A DNA stretch of 64,000 nt, from contig NW_022985175.1 of NCBI RefSeq assembly GCF_010093535.1, positions 1,090,942 to 1,154,941 of the forward strand, in the 5' to 3' direction. This DNA comes from Lindgomyces ingoldianus. Taxonomy: Eukaryota > Ascomycota > Dothideomycetes > Pleosporales > Lindgomycetaceae. Under the pieces are notes generated by a model. It did no database searches. It saw nothing but the letters and a program-made list of their open reading frames with translations, and was not told where the DNA came from. A program made the position numbers and the translations under genes. Below, in pieces: positions 1 to 11,371 of this stretch. Numbering within the stretch: the first letter of the stretch is position 1; the number at the start of each line of letters is the position of its first letter.

Positions 1-34
1 TGCTTTGCATAGCTAGCATAGAGTCTATTTAACA
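1..34 (+). repeat. 3' tail of E1 5' LTR (type X1)
   Basis: These bases match the end of the complete X1 LTRs at 5679-5891 and 31443-31655 and finish with the LTR terminus TTTAACA. They are directly followed by the conserved post-LTR 13-mer (35-47). Confidence 0.8.
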
Positions 35-885
35 CTAATTAGTAGTTTAAATACTATAAGACAGGAAGCTCTTCTTATACCTTTCTATTTAAAAAATTAT
101 GTATAAAAGAAATCCTTTTTTTTACTAATTTAACTATAAATTAGCAAGAGTAAAGATAGAGTTTAATTTACATGTAAGTAGCTATAAATCTCTATTTAGT
201 TACCTAACTAAGAGTAGGAAACCTGTCTGTACAATACTATTTAGAGGTACTGTACAAATAGTAGTGCTTGTTTAACGCTAGGAGGTCTGTTTTATCTTTT
301 TGCACAAGGCTGTTTAGAGGCAGCGTACAACAAGAAGTAAGACAGCGCGCAACAACACATAACTAACTACTATAGAGCAACAAGCAACGCTAGCTTTATC
401 TATAACCAGCTAGCATAACGTATTAACATACAACTAATATGTACCTTTTATAGGCATCTTAGCAAAGACCCTAGCAAAGTAGATAAATATTAAGAATTAA
501 GTAAATAAAATTAAACTATTAAATAACACACCTAAGAATAAGCTTAATTTATACACAGCTAACTTAATTATAAAACTTTATGTGTTAAGTGTAACAGATG
601 TATAAACTTTTAAGAACTTCTAAGACAACTTTATAAAGTAGAAGCTTATACACTTTAAAAATCTTATCTAATTATTTCTATAAAAACTTATTACTACTTT
701 ATAAAATAAGGGCATTAGCTTTAAGAAAGATAAAATAGAAGTTATTACACTATATAAATTTATAAAAAAAGAATATGCTTTTACTATTTTATTAGACTAC
801 TATACTAAACTATTACTACTAGCGCTAGTTCTAACGCTACAGAGGATGTCTCTATATAAATTACCTGCAGACCTAATACTTTCTC

Positions 886-1152
886 TGTTGAATGGACTCT
901 CTGCTAGCTAGCACTTGGTGTCAGCAAATGCGTACGAGACGGAGAGGTTTGCACGGTGTAAACATCGCACGGGGGTGTTAGGTAACTAGTGTTGATTGCT
1001 TCTTGTTTTTTCCTCTGTACGGAGGAAAAGGGGGATATCTAGATGTTCGCGCACGGAGGTTCGCGCACGAGCATCATGTGACATAGATACGTGATCCTGC
1101 TCGTGCGTGATCGCTCGTATCCAGGCCGCGACGCTGCTGCTGCGTACGGACA
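886..1152 (-). repeat. Solo LTR, CopXY type, in E1
   Basis: A TG...CA unit of 267 bp with the 5-bp TSD TTCTC at 881-885 and 1153-1157. The unoccupied site is seen in E7 near 32829 (actttctctgtaattag). It matches the LTRs of E8 and E9 in reverse orientation. It is much less mutated than surrounding E1 and keeps many CpG and CpA sites. With no internal region left, it is the product of LTR-LTR recombination. Confidence 0.9.
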
Positions 1153-2599
1153 TTCTCTATAATTAGTATAACTACCTTATAATAGCTTACTGTACAAGAG
1201 CACAACTAGGCAGCTACATATTCCTGTAGCCACAGCTCTGCATAAGATTCCCTAAAGCTTATACCTACTATATACAATTTAATTACTGTACAATCTATAC
1301 TAACTTCTACCTACATAAGATATTACAGCAGAGAACTTTACGCCTAAGAAGGTTGTACAATTCTAGAAGGCATAAAGGAAGAAGAACAACTACATAAAGT
1401 AACTATATAATATTTTAGCTAATAAGGCTATAGTATTTATTAAGCTTTACTAACACCTTACTATCTATAAGGCCTTATATGTAAGCATCTTCCCTAATAT
1501 CTTTAAAAGCTGTGCACACATGTTCTACCTTTATAATATTAGCCCTAGGAAGATGTAGAGGGTCTTGTACAAACAGCTTAGTAATTACTTTAATACTAAT
1601 GTAAATTATAACTAGTATTAGACAGATTAGATAATAATAAGCTTTACATAAATTAAGTAGAAAATCTTTATAAAAACTTTACATAAAGCTTTTAAAGCTA
1701 TAATTAATAAACTTACTTTTATGTAAAAAGCTCTTAGTCTATAATTCTAAGGTAAGATACTGCTTTACACTACTATTATATAAGTATGCTAAGGATAACT
1801 TAAGCTTAAACAAGCTATATTCTTAATTAAGCTTATATATAAAGCACTATACAGTAACCTCTGTTTAGCACTTTAGGTCACAATTAATTAGCAGAATAAC
1901 ATGTTCCTAAATAAACTAGAAGATATGTACTACACTAATAAAAGATATAACTTATCTTGTACGCGTAGTTTCTAACAACATAGAAGAAGTCTAAAGGGAT
2001 TTAAATTATGCTCTTTTATATAATTAAAGTAATGCTTTGTCTGCTATAAAAAAATGTTAGTTAATAAATTATCCTCTTATAGATTAGTCTTATGCAAAAC
2101 GCTAGTACATCTTCTTATATAAAGGATTCTATAATAAGACACTAATATATAAGAAGGTAAGTGTGTACATTTAGAAATTTAAAGGTAAACTAAAGCAGAA
2201 GGAAAAGAAGTTATACAACAATAACTTAGATAAAAAGAAAGGTAAGAAGATTATTAACTACTTTACCTTTACTACATTTCTCTACTGTGCAACAGCAGAG
2301 AACATATATAGCCTAGAACCTAAAGGATACGCGGAATAGTTTATTCTTAAGGATTAATATTATACAGTATACTAAGGTAAACTATAGGATACTAGCGCTG
2401 TAAGAATTTCTACTATAAGAAAGTTATAACTTAAAGCATACCTATAAAAATTTCCTTATATAAAAGTAAACTAGACACTAAATAAGAAAAGTATTAGCTT
2501 TAAAAAATAAAGATTAATAAAATTAATTAGTACTATATAAATTACTAATCTAGTAAGTAGTATTATATATTATATACTAGATACACTAACACCCTTCTT

Positions 2600-5560
2600 A
2601 CTGTCTCTTACTAACATAGACTAGATAAATGCGTACTTTAATAACATGCAGAATATAATTATACAAAGTAATAGAATTAAAGTTCTAGTTATACATAAAT
2701 AAAGTTACCTATTCTTTAATGTATAAAAGAAGGAATTAATGTCTTTTTTTATAAAACGCAAACTCTAATAACTGCACAGAAGGTTTAGCTATCCCTGTAT
2801 AAAACAGCTTCACATAATGCTTAAAAACGCTAGACATAACGCTAATCCTTTTATACTTAAAAAGATTAAGAAGTTTTACTATATATATTAGCTACATAAC
2901 CTAGCACTATAAAGATTTAAGTTTATAATTAAAAATAATTTATACTTTAATTATAAGATAGTAATTAATGTTATATAAATTAGTAACTAAGATGTACTAT
3001 ATGTAATTAACATAAATATATTATTCTAAGCAGCAACCTTCTTAAAATTAATGTCTACACAAGATACCTAAAACACGCTCTGCAAGTGTTAGATTAACAC
3101 ATATTAGGGCCTACCTAATTACATTATACATAACCCTAGTATAAACTTTACATCTAAAGATTTCTAGAATTACACAAAGATTATAAAAGCAACATGTTAA
3201 CAAATGCTAGTAAAAGCCTATTAGGCTATAGGGAAGATTAAGCGCGCGCACACACTACTACAACATGCATACAACATCCTCTGTGCAGAATTAGATAATT
3301 ATATAAATAATAAATTAGTGTTATAGATAGCTGTTAAAGCTCTAAATAATACAGTAAAACTAAACAGTTTTATACTTACATTACTTATATTTAGAACATA
3401 CCTAAGAATTAACATAGATTTTACACTATCCCCTAACATTACTACGCAGGCTAACGCTGTATAAAATGTAATAAGAATACTTTAAAGCAAAAAGGCAAAA
3501 GTTAATGTTAATTATATAATTAATACCTAAAAAAGCCTAACATTATATAAAGTTTTAAATCTCCTACTTAGTTCTAAGGTAAAGACATAGCAAAAGAAGA
3601 AAGGATAAACAAGACTGCATATAGTAAAAGAAATTAAAGCCCTAGACATTATTATTAAGATAAAGAATAGTCTAGTAAAACTCTACTACACACAAGTTAT
3701 GCTGTATTATTATATAAAAAATAAAGATAAACCTGCATAAAAACTGCTAAATCTAGACAAACTAGCCCTAGTACAAAGGGATCCTCTACAAGCATAAAAG
3801 AGAGGTTGTCTACGTAAGCAACTAACCTTAATTAATAGACTACATAAAACATCCTTTTAAGTAGTATTAGATTTATTATACAAACTAGAACTATAACTAG
3901 CTAAGAAAGGCTATAAGAGACTACATAAAAATCCTATACAAGACATAATGTTTTTAACTTAGAAAGAAAAAGATAACTACACTCTAGTAATTAAGCTCTA
4001 TGCAGATAGTGTAATTACAACACCTAAGAAACTATTTAAAGAATTAGACTATATAGAAATAAAAAGTCTAATTATAGGCAGCATATTTAAAGTACTTTTA
4101 TATAATTTATTAGTTTATAAGGGACAGATTTTTAACCTTTATCTTATATATAAAGTTAAAGGGAAATTAACATAGCTATATAAAAAATTAAAACTAGTAT
4201 TTACAAAACATTTTAATAAAAAAAAAAGATTCTTACATAGTTCTTTATAATTTAGAAAATAAGTTAGAGGTTAATCTTAGCTATTAGCTTATTACTAATA
4301 GCTTTATATAGTATGCACTATAAGCTACATAATATTACTTAAGTATATATATAGTTAATAGACAAACTTACATAAACATTATTTACATAACTACTAAAAG
4401 AACTCTAGAAGAGCTTTTCTTTGCGCACAATATTTAGAGTTGTACAACTACTATATAGCGTAGCAGAATCTATCTTATATTAGTTTAAAACATACTACAA
4501 CTACTATAAGAATAAACTTTACATAAAAACCTTCTTATATAATCTATGCCTATTAATTATGTACAAAGGCATAAAAACGTTTAGAGTTATAAGGCTATAA
4601 ATAGACAACACTCTTAGTATTATTATAACTAATTTTACGCAACATAAAGAAAAAAAGCTGTAGAAAGCTAAGTTCTATGTAAAACCTAAGATAATATTAT
4701 TACATAAATAGCTTATAAAATTTAATAAAAAGAAAATCTAGCTTATATAAAATAAAACTGTAATTTTGTTAACTTAGAAAAGATAAGCTAAAAACCTCTA
4801 TACAGTAGACCTAAACGCAAAGAACGCTGCGCAGAAGTACATTAAACAGCGCGCACAAGGTGCCTATATTGCGTCTATATGTTAACCTAAGGCAGCATTT
4901 AACCTGTCTACTGCCGCTTAAGTTATGTTACTGTTGTATAATAATATTAAGGCATTAAATGTATAAATCTAATAGCAAATTAATAACTAGAATTAAAGAT
5001 TATTATACATACTACTTAATCTCTTTTATATAAAGTTGTTTATCTTTACTAATAGATTATTTATAAATAATAAGGACCTAAGTTTATAGCTTAGCTTTCT
5101 TATTATTCTTAAAACAGAGCAGCGCACTAGAAACTTATATAACTTTAAAATTATAGGTAATATTGTACACTAGAACTTCTCTAAGTGTAAACAGGTTACC
5201 TGCTCTGTACTAGCTAGTAAATTATATAAAATAGTAGGAGGATTTAACTGTGCAATTGCACTAAGCACAACAATTAACTAGATTATATGTATGCTTAGAC
5301 TACCTCTAATACCTATTATACTATGTATAGACTTAAGATCTCTATATAAATGTCTTATAAAGCTTAGTATAATAAATAAGAAAAAGCTTATAATTAATAT
5401 TATGTTAATTTAAGAATTATATAAGAAGAGAGAGATTATAAAAATTAGGTAGATTAATAGAAAGAACAACCTAGCAAATGCCTATACAAAGAAGGCGCTA
5501 AACTCCGCCCTTAAGGAACTAGTTTTGCGCAACTAACTAACTATTAAAGTTAAAGCGTTA
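2600..5560 (+). pseudogene. RIP-degraded copia pol of E1 (integrase, RT, RNase H)
   Basis: There is no open frame, but copia landmarks survive when TAA/TAG are read as former Gln/Trp codons. Integrase core residues fall around 2950-3560, including a remnant of the DxGTNF-like stretch near 3130 where Asp is now Asn. The RT has a leader resembling the TRDVTQAY motif near 4300. Its VDD active site is degraded to Ile-Asp-Asn at 4601-4609. The RNase H tail near 5300-5500 resembles the copia DSxSLYxCLVKLGTT region. The match to the fungal copia clade with a VDDTL/TDDTL active site is from knowledge of the family, not a search. It cannot make a functional polyprotein. Confidence 0.75.
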
Positions 5561-5678
5561 GTTAATAGGCTTAGGCCTGTACAAGATAATAAACAGGGCG
5601 CTGTGCTAAAAAGGTTTTAGTAGTATAAGCAGGGTAAACTAGGCAAGGTCTGTATAAATGAAAAAGAAAAGTTGCTAG

Positions 5679-5891
5679 TGTCTAAATAGCAGTATTTAGA
5701 TACGCAGTTAGGCGTCATGTGACATAGTCTTATGTCACAGTTGTACGCACAGACAGATAAATACCCTTTCCTTTGCACAGACTTAGAAAAACAAGAATCA
5801 ACACCAGTTACCTGCAACCCCCCCCCCTGCGCGATGTGTACACTGTGCAAACCTCTTTGCCTTGCATAGCTAGCATAGAGTCCATTCAACA
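5679..5891 (+). repeat. E1 3' LTR (type X1, 213 bp)
   Basis: It starts TGTCTAAATAG and ends ATTCAACA. It is the same length as the 5' LTR of E7 (31443-31655) and aligns along its whole length. A purine-rich tract (about 5661-5671) lies 7 nt upstream, as it does in E9. A C-run (5819-5826) that varies in length between copies lies in its second half. Confidence 0.88.
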
Positions 5892-6006
5892 ATAACATTT
5901 AAAATGTTATTAAAGTATGCTCTAAGTTAGTTAGCATCTACTAGTAATAGCAGAAATAGTGTTAAAGTCTTTAAAATGTAGTATATAACTAGACTAATTA
6001 GGTTTT

Positions 6007-6258
6007 TGTTGAATGGACTCTCTGCTAGCTAGCACTTGGTGTCAGCAAATGCGTACGAGACGGAGAGGTTTGCACGGTGTAAACATTGCACAGGGGTGTT
6101 AGGTAACTAGTGTTGATTGCTTCTTGTTGTTTCTATTATACAAAGGAAAGAGGTTAATATAGTCCTAAACTCTGCGCACAGATCTCTGTGCACAGAGATC
6201 TGGGCGCATCTAAGCCACGTAACTATTAACTAGGCGCCTAAATATTACTATTTAGACA
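6007..6258 (-). repeat. E2 LTR (type X2), 3' LTR in element sense
   Basis: A TG...CA unit of 252 bp. In element sense it opens like the X1 LTR (TGTCnnAATAG-like) but then has a different U3. That U3 includes a large inverted repeat around 6176-6208 built from GCGCACAGATCT and AGATCTGGGCGC. Its R-U5 half closely resembles that of the CopXY LTRs. Confidence 0.88.
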
Positions 6259-6379
6259 TTAGCAACTTTTTATTTTTCCTTTATACAGGACTTGCCTTGT
6301 TTACACATACAGTAGACAGGTTACTGTAGGGCCTTTTTTGCCTATCTTATATAGGCTTAAGTCTGTTAACTAACGCTTT

Positions 6380-9300
6380 AACTTTAACAGTTAGTTAGTT
6401 ATATAAAATTAGTTCTTTAAAAGTAAAGTTTAGCGCCTTCTTTATATAGGCATCTATAGAGTTATCTCTTCTATTAATTTACTTAATCTCTATAATCTCC
6501 CTCTTCTTATATAATTTTTAAATTAATATAATATTAATTATAAGTTTTTTCTTATTTATTGTCTTAAGCTTTATAAGACATTTATACAAAAATCTTAAAT
6601 TTATGCATAGTATAATAGGTACAGGAGGTATTCTAAGCATATGTGTAATCTAGTTAATAGTTGTACTTAGTGCAATTACGCAGTTAAATCCTCCTACTAT
6701 TGTGTACAGCTTACTAGCTAGGACAGAGCAGGTAACGCGTTTACACTTAAAAAAGTTCTAGTGTACAATATTGCCTATAATTTTAAAGTTATATAAGTTT
6801 CTAGTTTACTGCTTAGTTTTAAAAATAATAAGAAAGCTAAGCTATAAACTTAGGTCCTTATTATTTATAAATAATCTATTAGTAAAGATAAACAACTTTA
6901 TACAGGAGAGATTAAGTAGTATGTATAATAATCTTTTATTCTAGTTATTAATTTGCTATTAGATTTGTATGTTTAATGCCTTAATATTATTATACAACAG
7001 TAACATAACTTAAGCAGCAGTAGACAGGTTAAATGCTGCCTTAGGTTAACATACTAATGCAATATAGGCACCTCGCGCGCGCTGTTTAACGTACTTCTGC
7101 GCGGCATCCTCTACCTTAGACTCTATTATGTGTAGATTCCTAGCTTAACTCTTTTATATAAAAATAATATTATTTATATAAAGTAAATCTTTTCTTTATT
7201 AAATTTAATAGCCTAATTATGTAATAGTATAGTCTTAGGCTTTACTTAAAAGTTAGCTTTAAGTAATTTTTTTTTCTCTTTTTATGCAAAATTAGCTGTA
7301 ATAATACTAAGAGTATTATCTGTCTATAGTCCTATAATACTAAACACTGTTAGGCCTTTATATGTAATTAATAAGCATAGATTGTTTAATAAAGTTTTTA
7401 TAAAAAGTTTATTTTTATAATAGTTATAGTATGTCTTAAACTAATACAAGCCTAACTCTGCTGCGCTGTATAGTAGTTATACAACTTTAAATATTATGTG
7501 TAAAGGGAAGCTTTTATAAAGTTCTTTTAGTAGTTATGTAAAAAGAGTATAAACAAGCTTGTCTATTAATTATATATATGCCTAAGTAATATTGCGTAGT
7601 TTATAGTGCATGTTGTACAAAGCTATTAGTAATAGGCTAATAGCTAGAATTAACCTCTAACTTATTTTCTAAATTATAGGAGACTATGTAAGGATTTTTT
7701 TTTCTTTTTATTTAAATATTTTATAAACATAAGTTGTAACTTTTTATATAGTTTTATTAATTTCTTTTTAACTTTATATATAAGTTAAAGGTTAAAAATT
7801 TGTCCCTTATAAATTAATAGATTATATAAAAGTACCTTAAATATGCTACTTATAATTAAACTTTTTATTTCTGTACAGTCTAATTCTTTAAATAGTCTCC
7901 TAGGTGTTGTAATTACACTATCTGCATAGAGCTTAATTACTAGCGTGTAGTCTTTCTTTTTCTTTTAGGTTAGAAATGTTATAGCTTATAGATTTTTATA
8001 TAGTTTTTCTTAGCTTTTTTTAGCTAGCTATAGTTCTAGTTTTAGTTTATATAATAAATCTAATGCTACTTAAAGGGCTGTTTTGTGTAGTCTATTAACT
8101 AGAGTTAGTTGCTTGCGTAGGCAACCTCTCTTTTATGCCTATAAAGGATCTCTTTGTACTAGAGCTAGTTTATCTAGATCTAGCAATTCTTATACAGGTT
8201 TATCCTTATTCTTTATATAATAATATAGCATAACTTGCGTGTAGTAGAGTCTTACTAGACTATTCTTTATCTTAATAATAATATCTAGGGCCTTAATTCT
8301 CTTTACTATGTGCAGTTCTGTCTATCTTTTCTTCTCTTACTATATCTTTACTTTAGAACTAAGTAGGAGATTTAGTACTTTATATAAAGTTAAGCTATTT
8401 TAGGTATTAATTATATAATTAATATTAACTTTTGCTCTTTTACTTTAAAGCATTTTTATTGCCTTTTATACAGCATTAGCTTGCGTAATAATATTAGGGG
8501 ATAGTGCAGAATCTATGTTAATTCTTAGGTACATTCTAAATATAAGTAATATAAGTATAAGACTGTTTAGTTTTACTATATTATTTAGAGCTTTAACAGC
8601 TATCTGTAACACTAACTTATTATTTATACAATTATCTAATTCTGCACAGAGGATATTGTACGCACGTTGCAGTAGTGCGTGCGCGCGCTTAATCTTCCCT
8701 AGAGCCTAATAGGCCTCTACTAGCATCTATTAACACGTTGCTTCTACAATCTTTACGTAATTCTAGAAGTCTTTAGATGCAAAGTTTATACTAGAGTTAT
8801 ATATAATGTAATTAGGTAAGCCTTAGTATGTATTAATCTAACACTTGCAGAGCGCGTTTTAGGTATCTTGTGCAGACATTAATTTTAAGAAGGTTGCTAC
8901 TTAGAATAATGTATCTATATTAATTACATGTAGTACATCTTAGTTGCTAATTTATATAACATTAATTACTATTTTATAGTTAAAGTGTAAGTTGTTCTTA
9001 ATTATAAACTTAAATCTTTATAGTGCTAAGTTATATAGCTAATATATGTAGCAGAACTTCTTAATCTTCTTAAGTATAGAGAGATTAATATTATGTCTAG
9101 CATTCTTAAGCATTATGTAAAGTTATTCTGTACAAAAATAGCTAAATCTTTTATGTAGTTATTAAAGTTTATGTTTAGTAAAAAAAGACATTAATTTTTT
9201 TTTTATACATTAAAGAATAGATAACTCTATTTTTGTATAACTAAGACAGTATTCCTATTGCTTTGTACAATTACATTCTGCATGTTGTTAAAGTACGCAC
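6380..9300 (-). pseudogene. RIP-degraded copia pol of E2
   Basis: This is the reverse-strand counterpart of E1 pol. RNase H remnants lie near 6500-6720. The RT active site, originally Thr/Val-Asp-Asp, is Thr-Asp-Asn at 7315-7323. Integrase remnants lie near 8250-9000. Many in-frame stops are present. The 64-codon open frame at 8515-8709 is antisense to integrase and is a chance product of RIP. Confidence 0.7.
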
Positions 9301-10334
9301 CTATTTAGTCTACGTCTGCTAGAGACAGTAGGAACAGTGTTAGAGTGTCTAGAATGTAATACATTATGTTACTAACTAAGTTAGTAATTTATATAGTACT
9401 AATTAATTTTATTAATTTTTATTTTTTAAAGCTAATACTTTTTTTTTTTAGTGTCTAGTCTACTTTTATATAAAGGAATTCTTATAGGTATGCTTTAAGT
9501 TATAACTTCCCTATAGTAGAGATTCTTGCTGCGCTAGTATTCTATAGTTTACCTTAGTATACTGTACAGTATTAATCTTTAAGGATAAACTGTTCTGCGT
9601 ATCCTTTAGGTTCTAGGCTGTAGATGTCCTCTGCAGTTGCGCAGTAAAGAAATGTAGCATTAGTAAAGTAGTTAATAATCTTTTTACTTTTCTTTTTATT
9701 TAAGTTATTATTATTATGTAACTTTTTTTCTTTTTACTTTAGTTTGCCTTTAAACTTTTAAATGTATATATTTACCTTCTTATACATTAGTGTCTTGTTA
9801 TAAAATCTTTTATATAAAAAGATATATTAGCGTTTTACATAAAATTAATTTATGTAAGAATAATTTATTAACTAACATTTTTTCTTATAATAGACAAAGC
9901 ATTACTTTAATTATATAGAGGACTATAGTCTAAATAATCCTTTATATCCTTTTAGGCTTCTTCTATGTTATTAATAGCTATGTGTATGTAGTAAGCTATA
10001 TTACCTATTAGTGTAGTACACGTTCTAGGATTTATTTATAAATACATTATTCTGTTAATTAATTATAACCTAAAGTGCTAAATAAAGGTTACTGTACAGT
10101 GCTTTACACATAGGCTTAATTAAAAACATTACTTATTTAAGTTTAAGTTACTCTTAGCATGCTTATATAATAGCAGTGTAAAGCAGTATTTTACCTTAGA
10201 ATTATAAACTAAGAGCTTTTTATATAAAAGTAAGTTTATTAATTATAGCTTTAAAAGCTTTATATAGGGTTTTTATAAAGTTTTTCTACTTACTTTATAT
10301 AAAGCTTATTATTATTTAATCTGTCTAATACTAG

Positions 10335-10388
10335 TGTCAGATTAAAGCACTGTTTCTAGGCTTCCTGAGATGAATGATGGGTTTGGAT
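10335..10388 (-). repeat. Partial CopZ LTR running into the gap
   Basis: It starts TGTCAGATTAAAGCACTG, the reverse complement of the CopZ LTR 3' end, and continues to the first N. It interrupts E2 at a site corresponding to E1 position about 1605. Its orientation is opposite to the CopZ element right of the gap, so it is probably a separate solo LTR. Confidence 0.8.
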
Positions 10389-10947
10389 NNNNNNNNNNNN
10401 NNNNNNNNNNNNNNNNNNNNNNNNNNNNNNNNNNNNNNNNNNNNNNNNNNNNNNNNNNNNNNNNNNNNNNNNNNNNNNNNNNNNNNNNNNNNNNNNNNNN
10501 NNNNNNNNNNNNNNNNNNNNNNNNNNNNNNNNNNNNNNNNNNNNNNNNNNNNNNNNNNNNNNNNNNNNNNNNNNNNNNNNNNNNNNNNNNNNNNNNNNNN
10601 NNNNNNNNNNNNNNNNNNNNNNNNNNNNNNNNNNNNNNNNNNNNNNNNNNNNNNNNNNNNNNNNNNNNNNNNNNNNNNNNNNNNNNNNNNNNNNNNNNNN
10701 NNNNNNNNNNNNNNNNNNNNNNNNNNNNNNNNNNNNNNNNNNNNNNNNNNNNNNNNNNNNNNNNNNNNNNNNNNNNNNNNNNNNNNNNNNNNNNNNNNNN
10801 NNNNNNNNNNNNNNNNNNNNNNNNNNNNNNNNNNNNNNNNNNNNNNNNNNNNNNNNNNNNNNNNNNNNNNNNNNNNNNNNNNNNNNNNNNNNNNNNNNNN
10901 NNNNNNNNNNNNNNNNNNNNNNNNNNNNNNNNNNNNNNNNNNNNNNN
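10389..10947. other. Assembly gap, 559 N
   Basis: Unknown sequence between two CopZ LTR pieces in opposite orientation. Open frames called across it are artefacts. Confidence 1.
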
Positions 10948-11339
10948 TTGACGAAAGCTGCTACATAGTACGAGCAATAAGCTCGAACAGTATGTTGCTG
11001 CAAATTGCTGCATTTTGCAGCATTTTGCAGCATGTTGCAGCAGATTGCAGCATTTTGCAGCATGTTGCAGCAAATTGCAGCATTTTACAGCATATTGCAG
11101 CAAATTGCAGCATGTTACAGCATTTTGCAGCAAATTGCAGCATGTTGCAAGCTGGTCGCGCATAGGGCTAGTGCGCGAGGGACTTAGATCGGCAGAACAA
11201 AAAGCCGAGCAACACAAGTAGAGCAGAAAAAAGGATTAATAAATTAACACAATTAATACAATTAATAAATCATCCTATACATTATATCTAAACCCATCAT
11301 TTATCTTAGGAAGCCTAGAAACAGTGCTTTAATCTAACA
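10948..11339 (+). repeat. CopZ 5' LTR (start missing)
   Basis: It aligns with the 3' LTR at 16125-16496 from its position 41 onward and ends ATCTAACA (ATCTGACA in the 3' copy, a RIP-type change). It carries 15 decamer units against 9 in the 3' LTR, so the two LTRs differ in length. Confidence 0.88.
10995..11144 (+). repeat. Decamer array, 15 x TTGCAGCANN
   Basis: Fifteen contiguous 10-bp units, each built on the near-palindrome TTGCAGCAA/TTGCTGCAA. Variable last two bases (AA, TT, TG, GA, TA) distinguish units. Frames read through it give repetitive CNLLQ-like peptides that are not genes. Equivalent arrays lie at 16212-16301 (9 units), 20327-20446 (12), 24515-24574 (6), 32092-32141 (5) and 42855-42874 (2). 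Confidence 0.93.
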
Positions 11340-11371
11340 ATTAAGAGTCTCAGTGCCTCCATTAATACAAA

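Larger units (their letters stand above)
1..5891 (+). mobile_element. E1: CopX Ty1/copia retrotransposon, LTR type X1, 5' end cut by window
   Basis: The element reads forward. It begins inside the last 34 bases of its 5' LTR and ends with a complete 3' LTR (5679-5891). The internal region holds heavily RIP-mutated remnants in copia order (gag/protease, integrase, reverse transcriptase, RNase H), shown by the RT active-site remnant near 4601 and a copia-type RNase H tail near 5300-5560. A 267-bp solo LTR interrupts it at 886. The same internal sequence recurs in E2 (reverse) and E7 (forward), so it is a genuine repeat family. Its right flank (5892 onward) is CopY sequence, so E1 is inserted in E3. 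The left TSD lies outside the window. Confidence 0.85.

Noticed and set aside
35..5678. Centromeric satellite or mitochondrial DNA as explanation of the AT-richness
   Set aside because: The low GC comes from directional C:G to T:A changes in recognisable retrotransposons, with retained GCGC-type motifs and LTR structures; no satellite unit or mitochondrial gene is present.
5617..5898. 93-codon reverse frame over the E1 3' LTR
   Set aside because: It covers an LTR and its flank; only a shortened version is seen in E7 (46057-46245), as expected for repeated DNA, not a gene.
8515..8709. 64-codon plus-strand frame in E2
   Set aside because: It is antisense to degraded integrase and has no counterpart frame in E1 or E7.
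10995..11144. Decamer array as a CRISPR-like or coding repeat
   Set aside because: Units are contiguous without spacers, lie in LTRs and occur in a eukaryotic retrotransposon. The CNLLQ-type peptides appear in several frames on both strands.
10342..11217. Long open frames across the gap and into the CopZ LTR
   Set aside because: They consist of N-derived X residues and decamer-array translation; no coding evidence.
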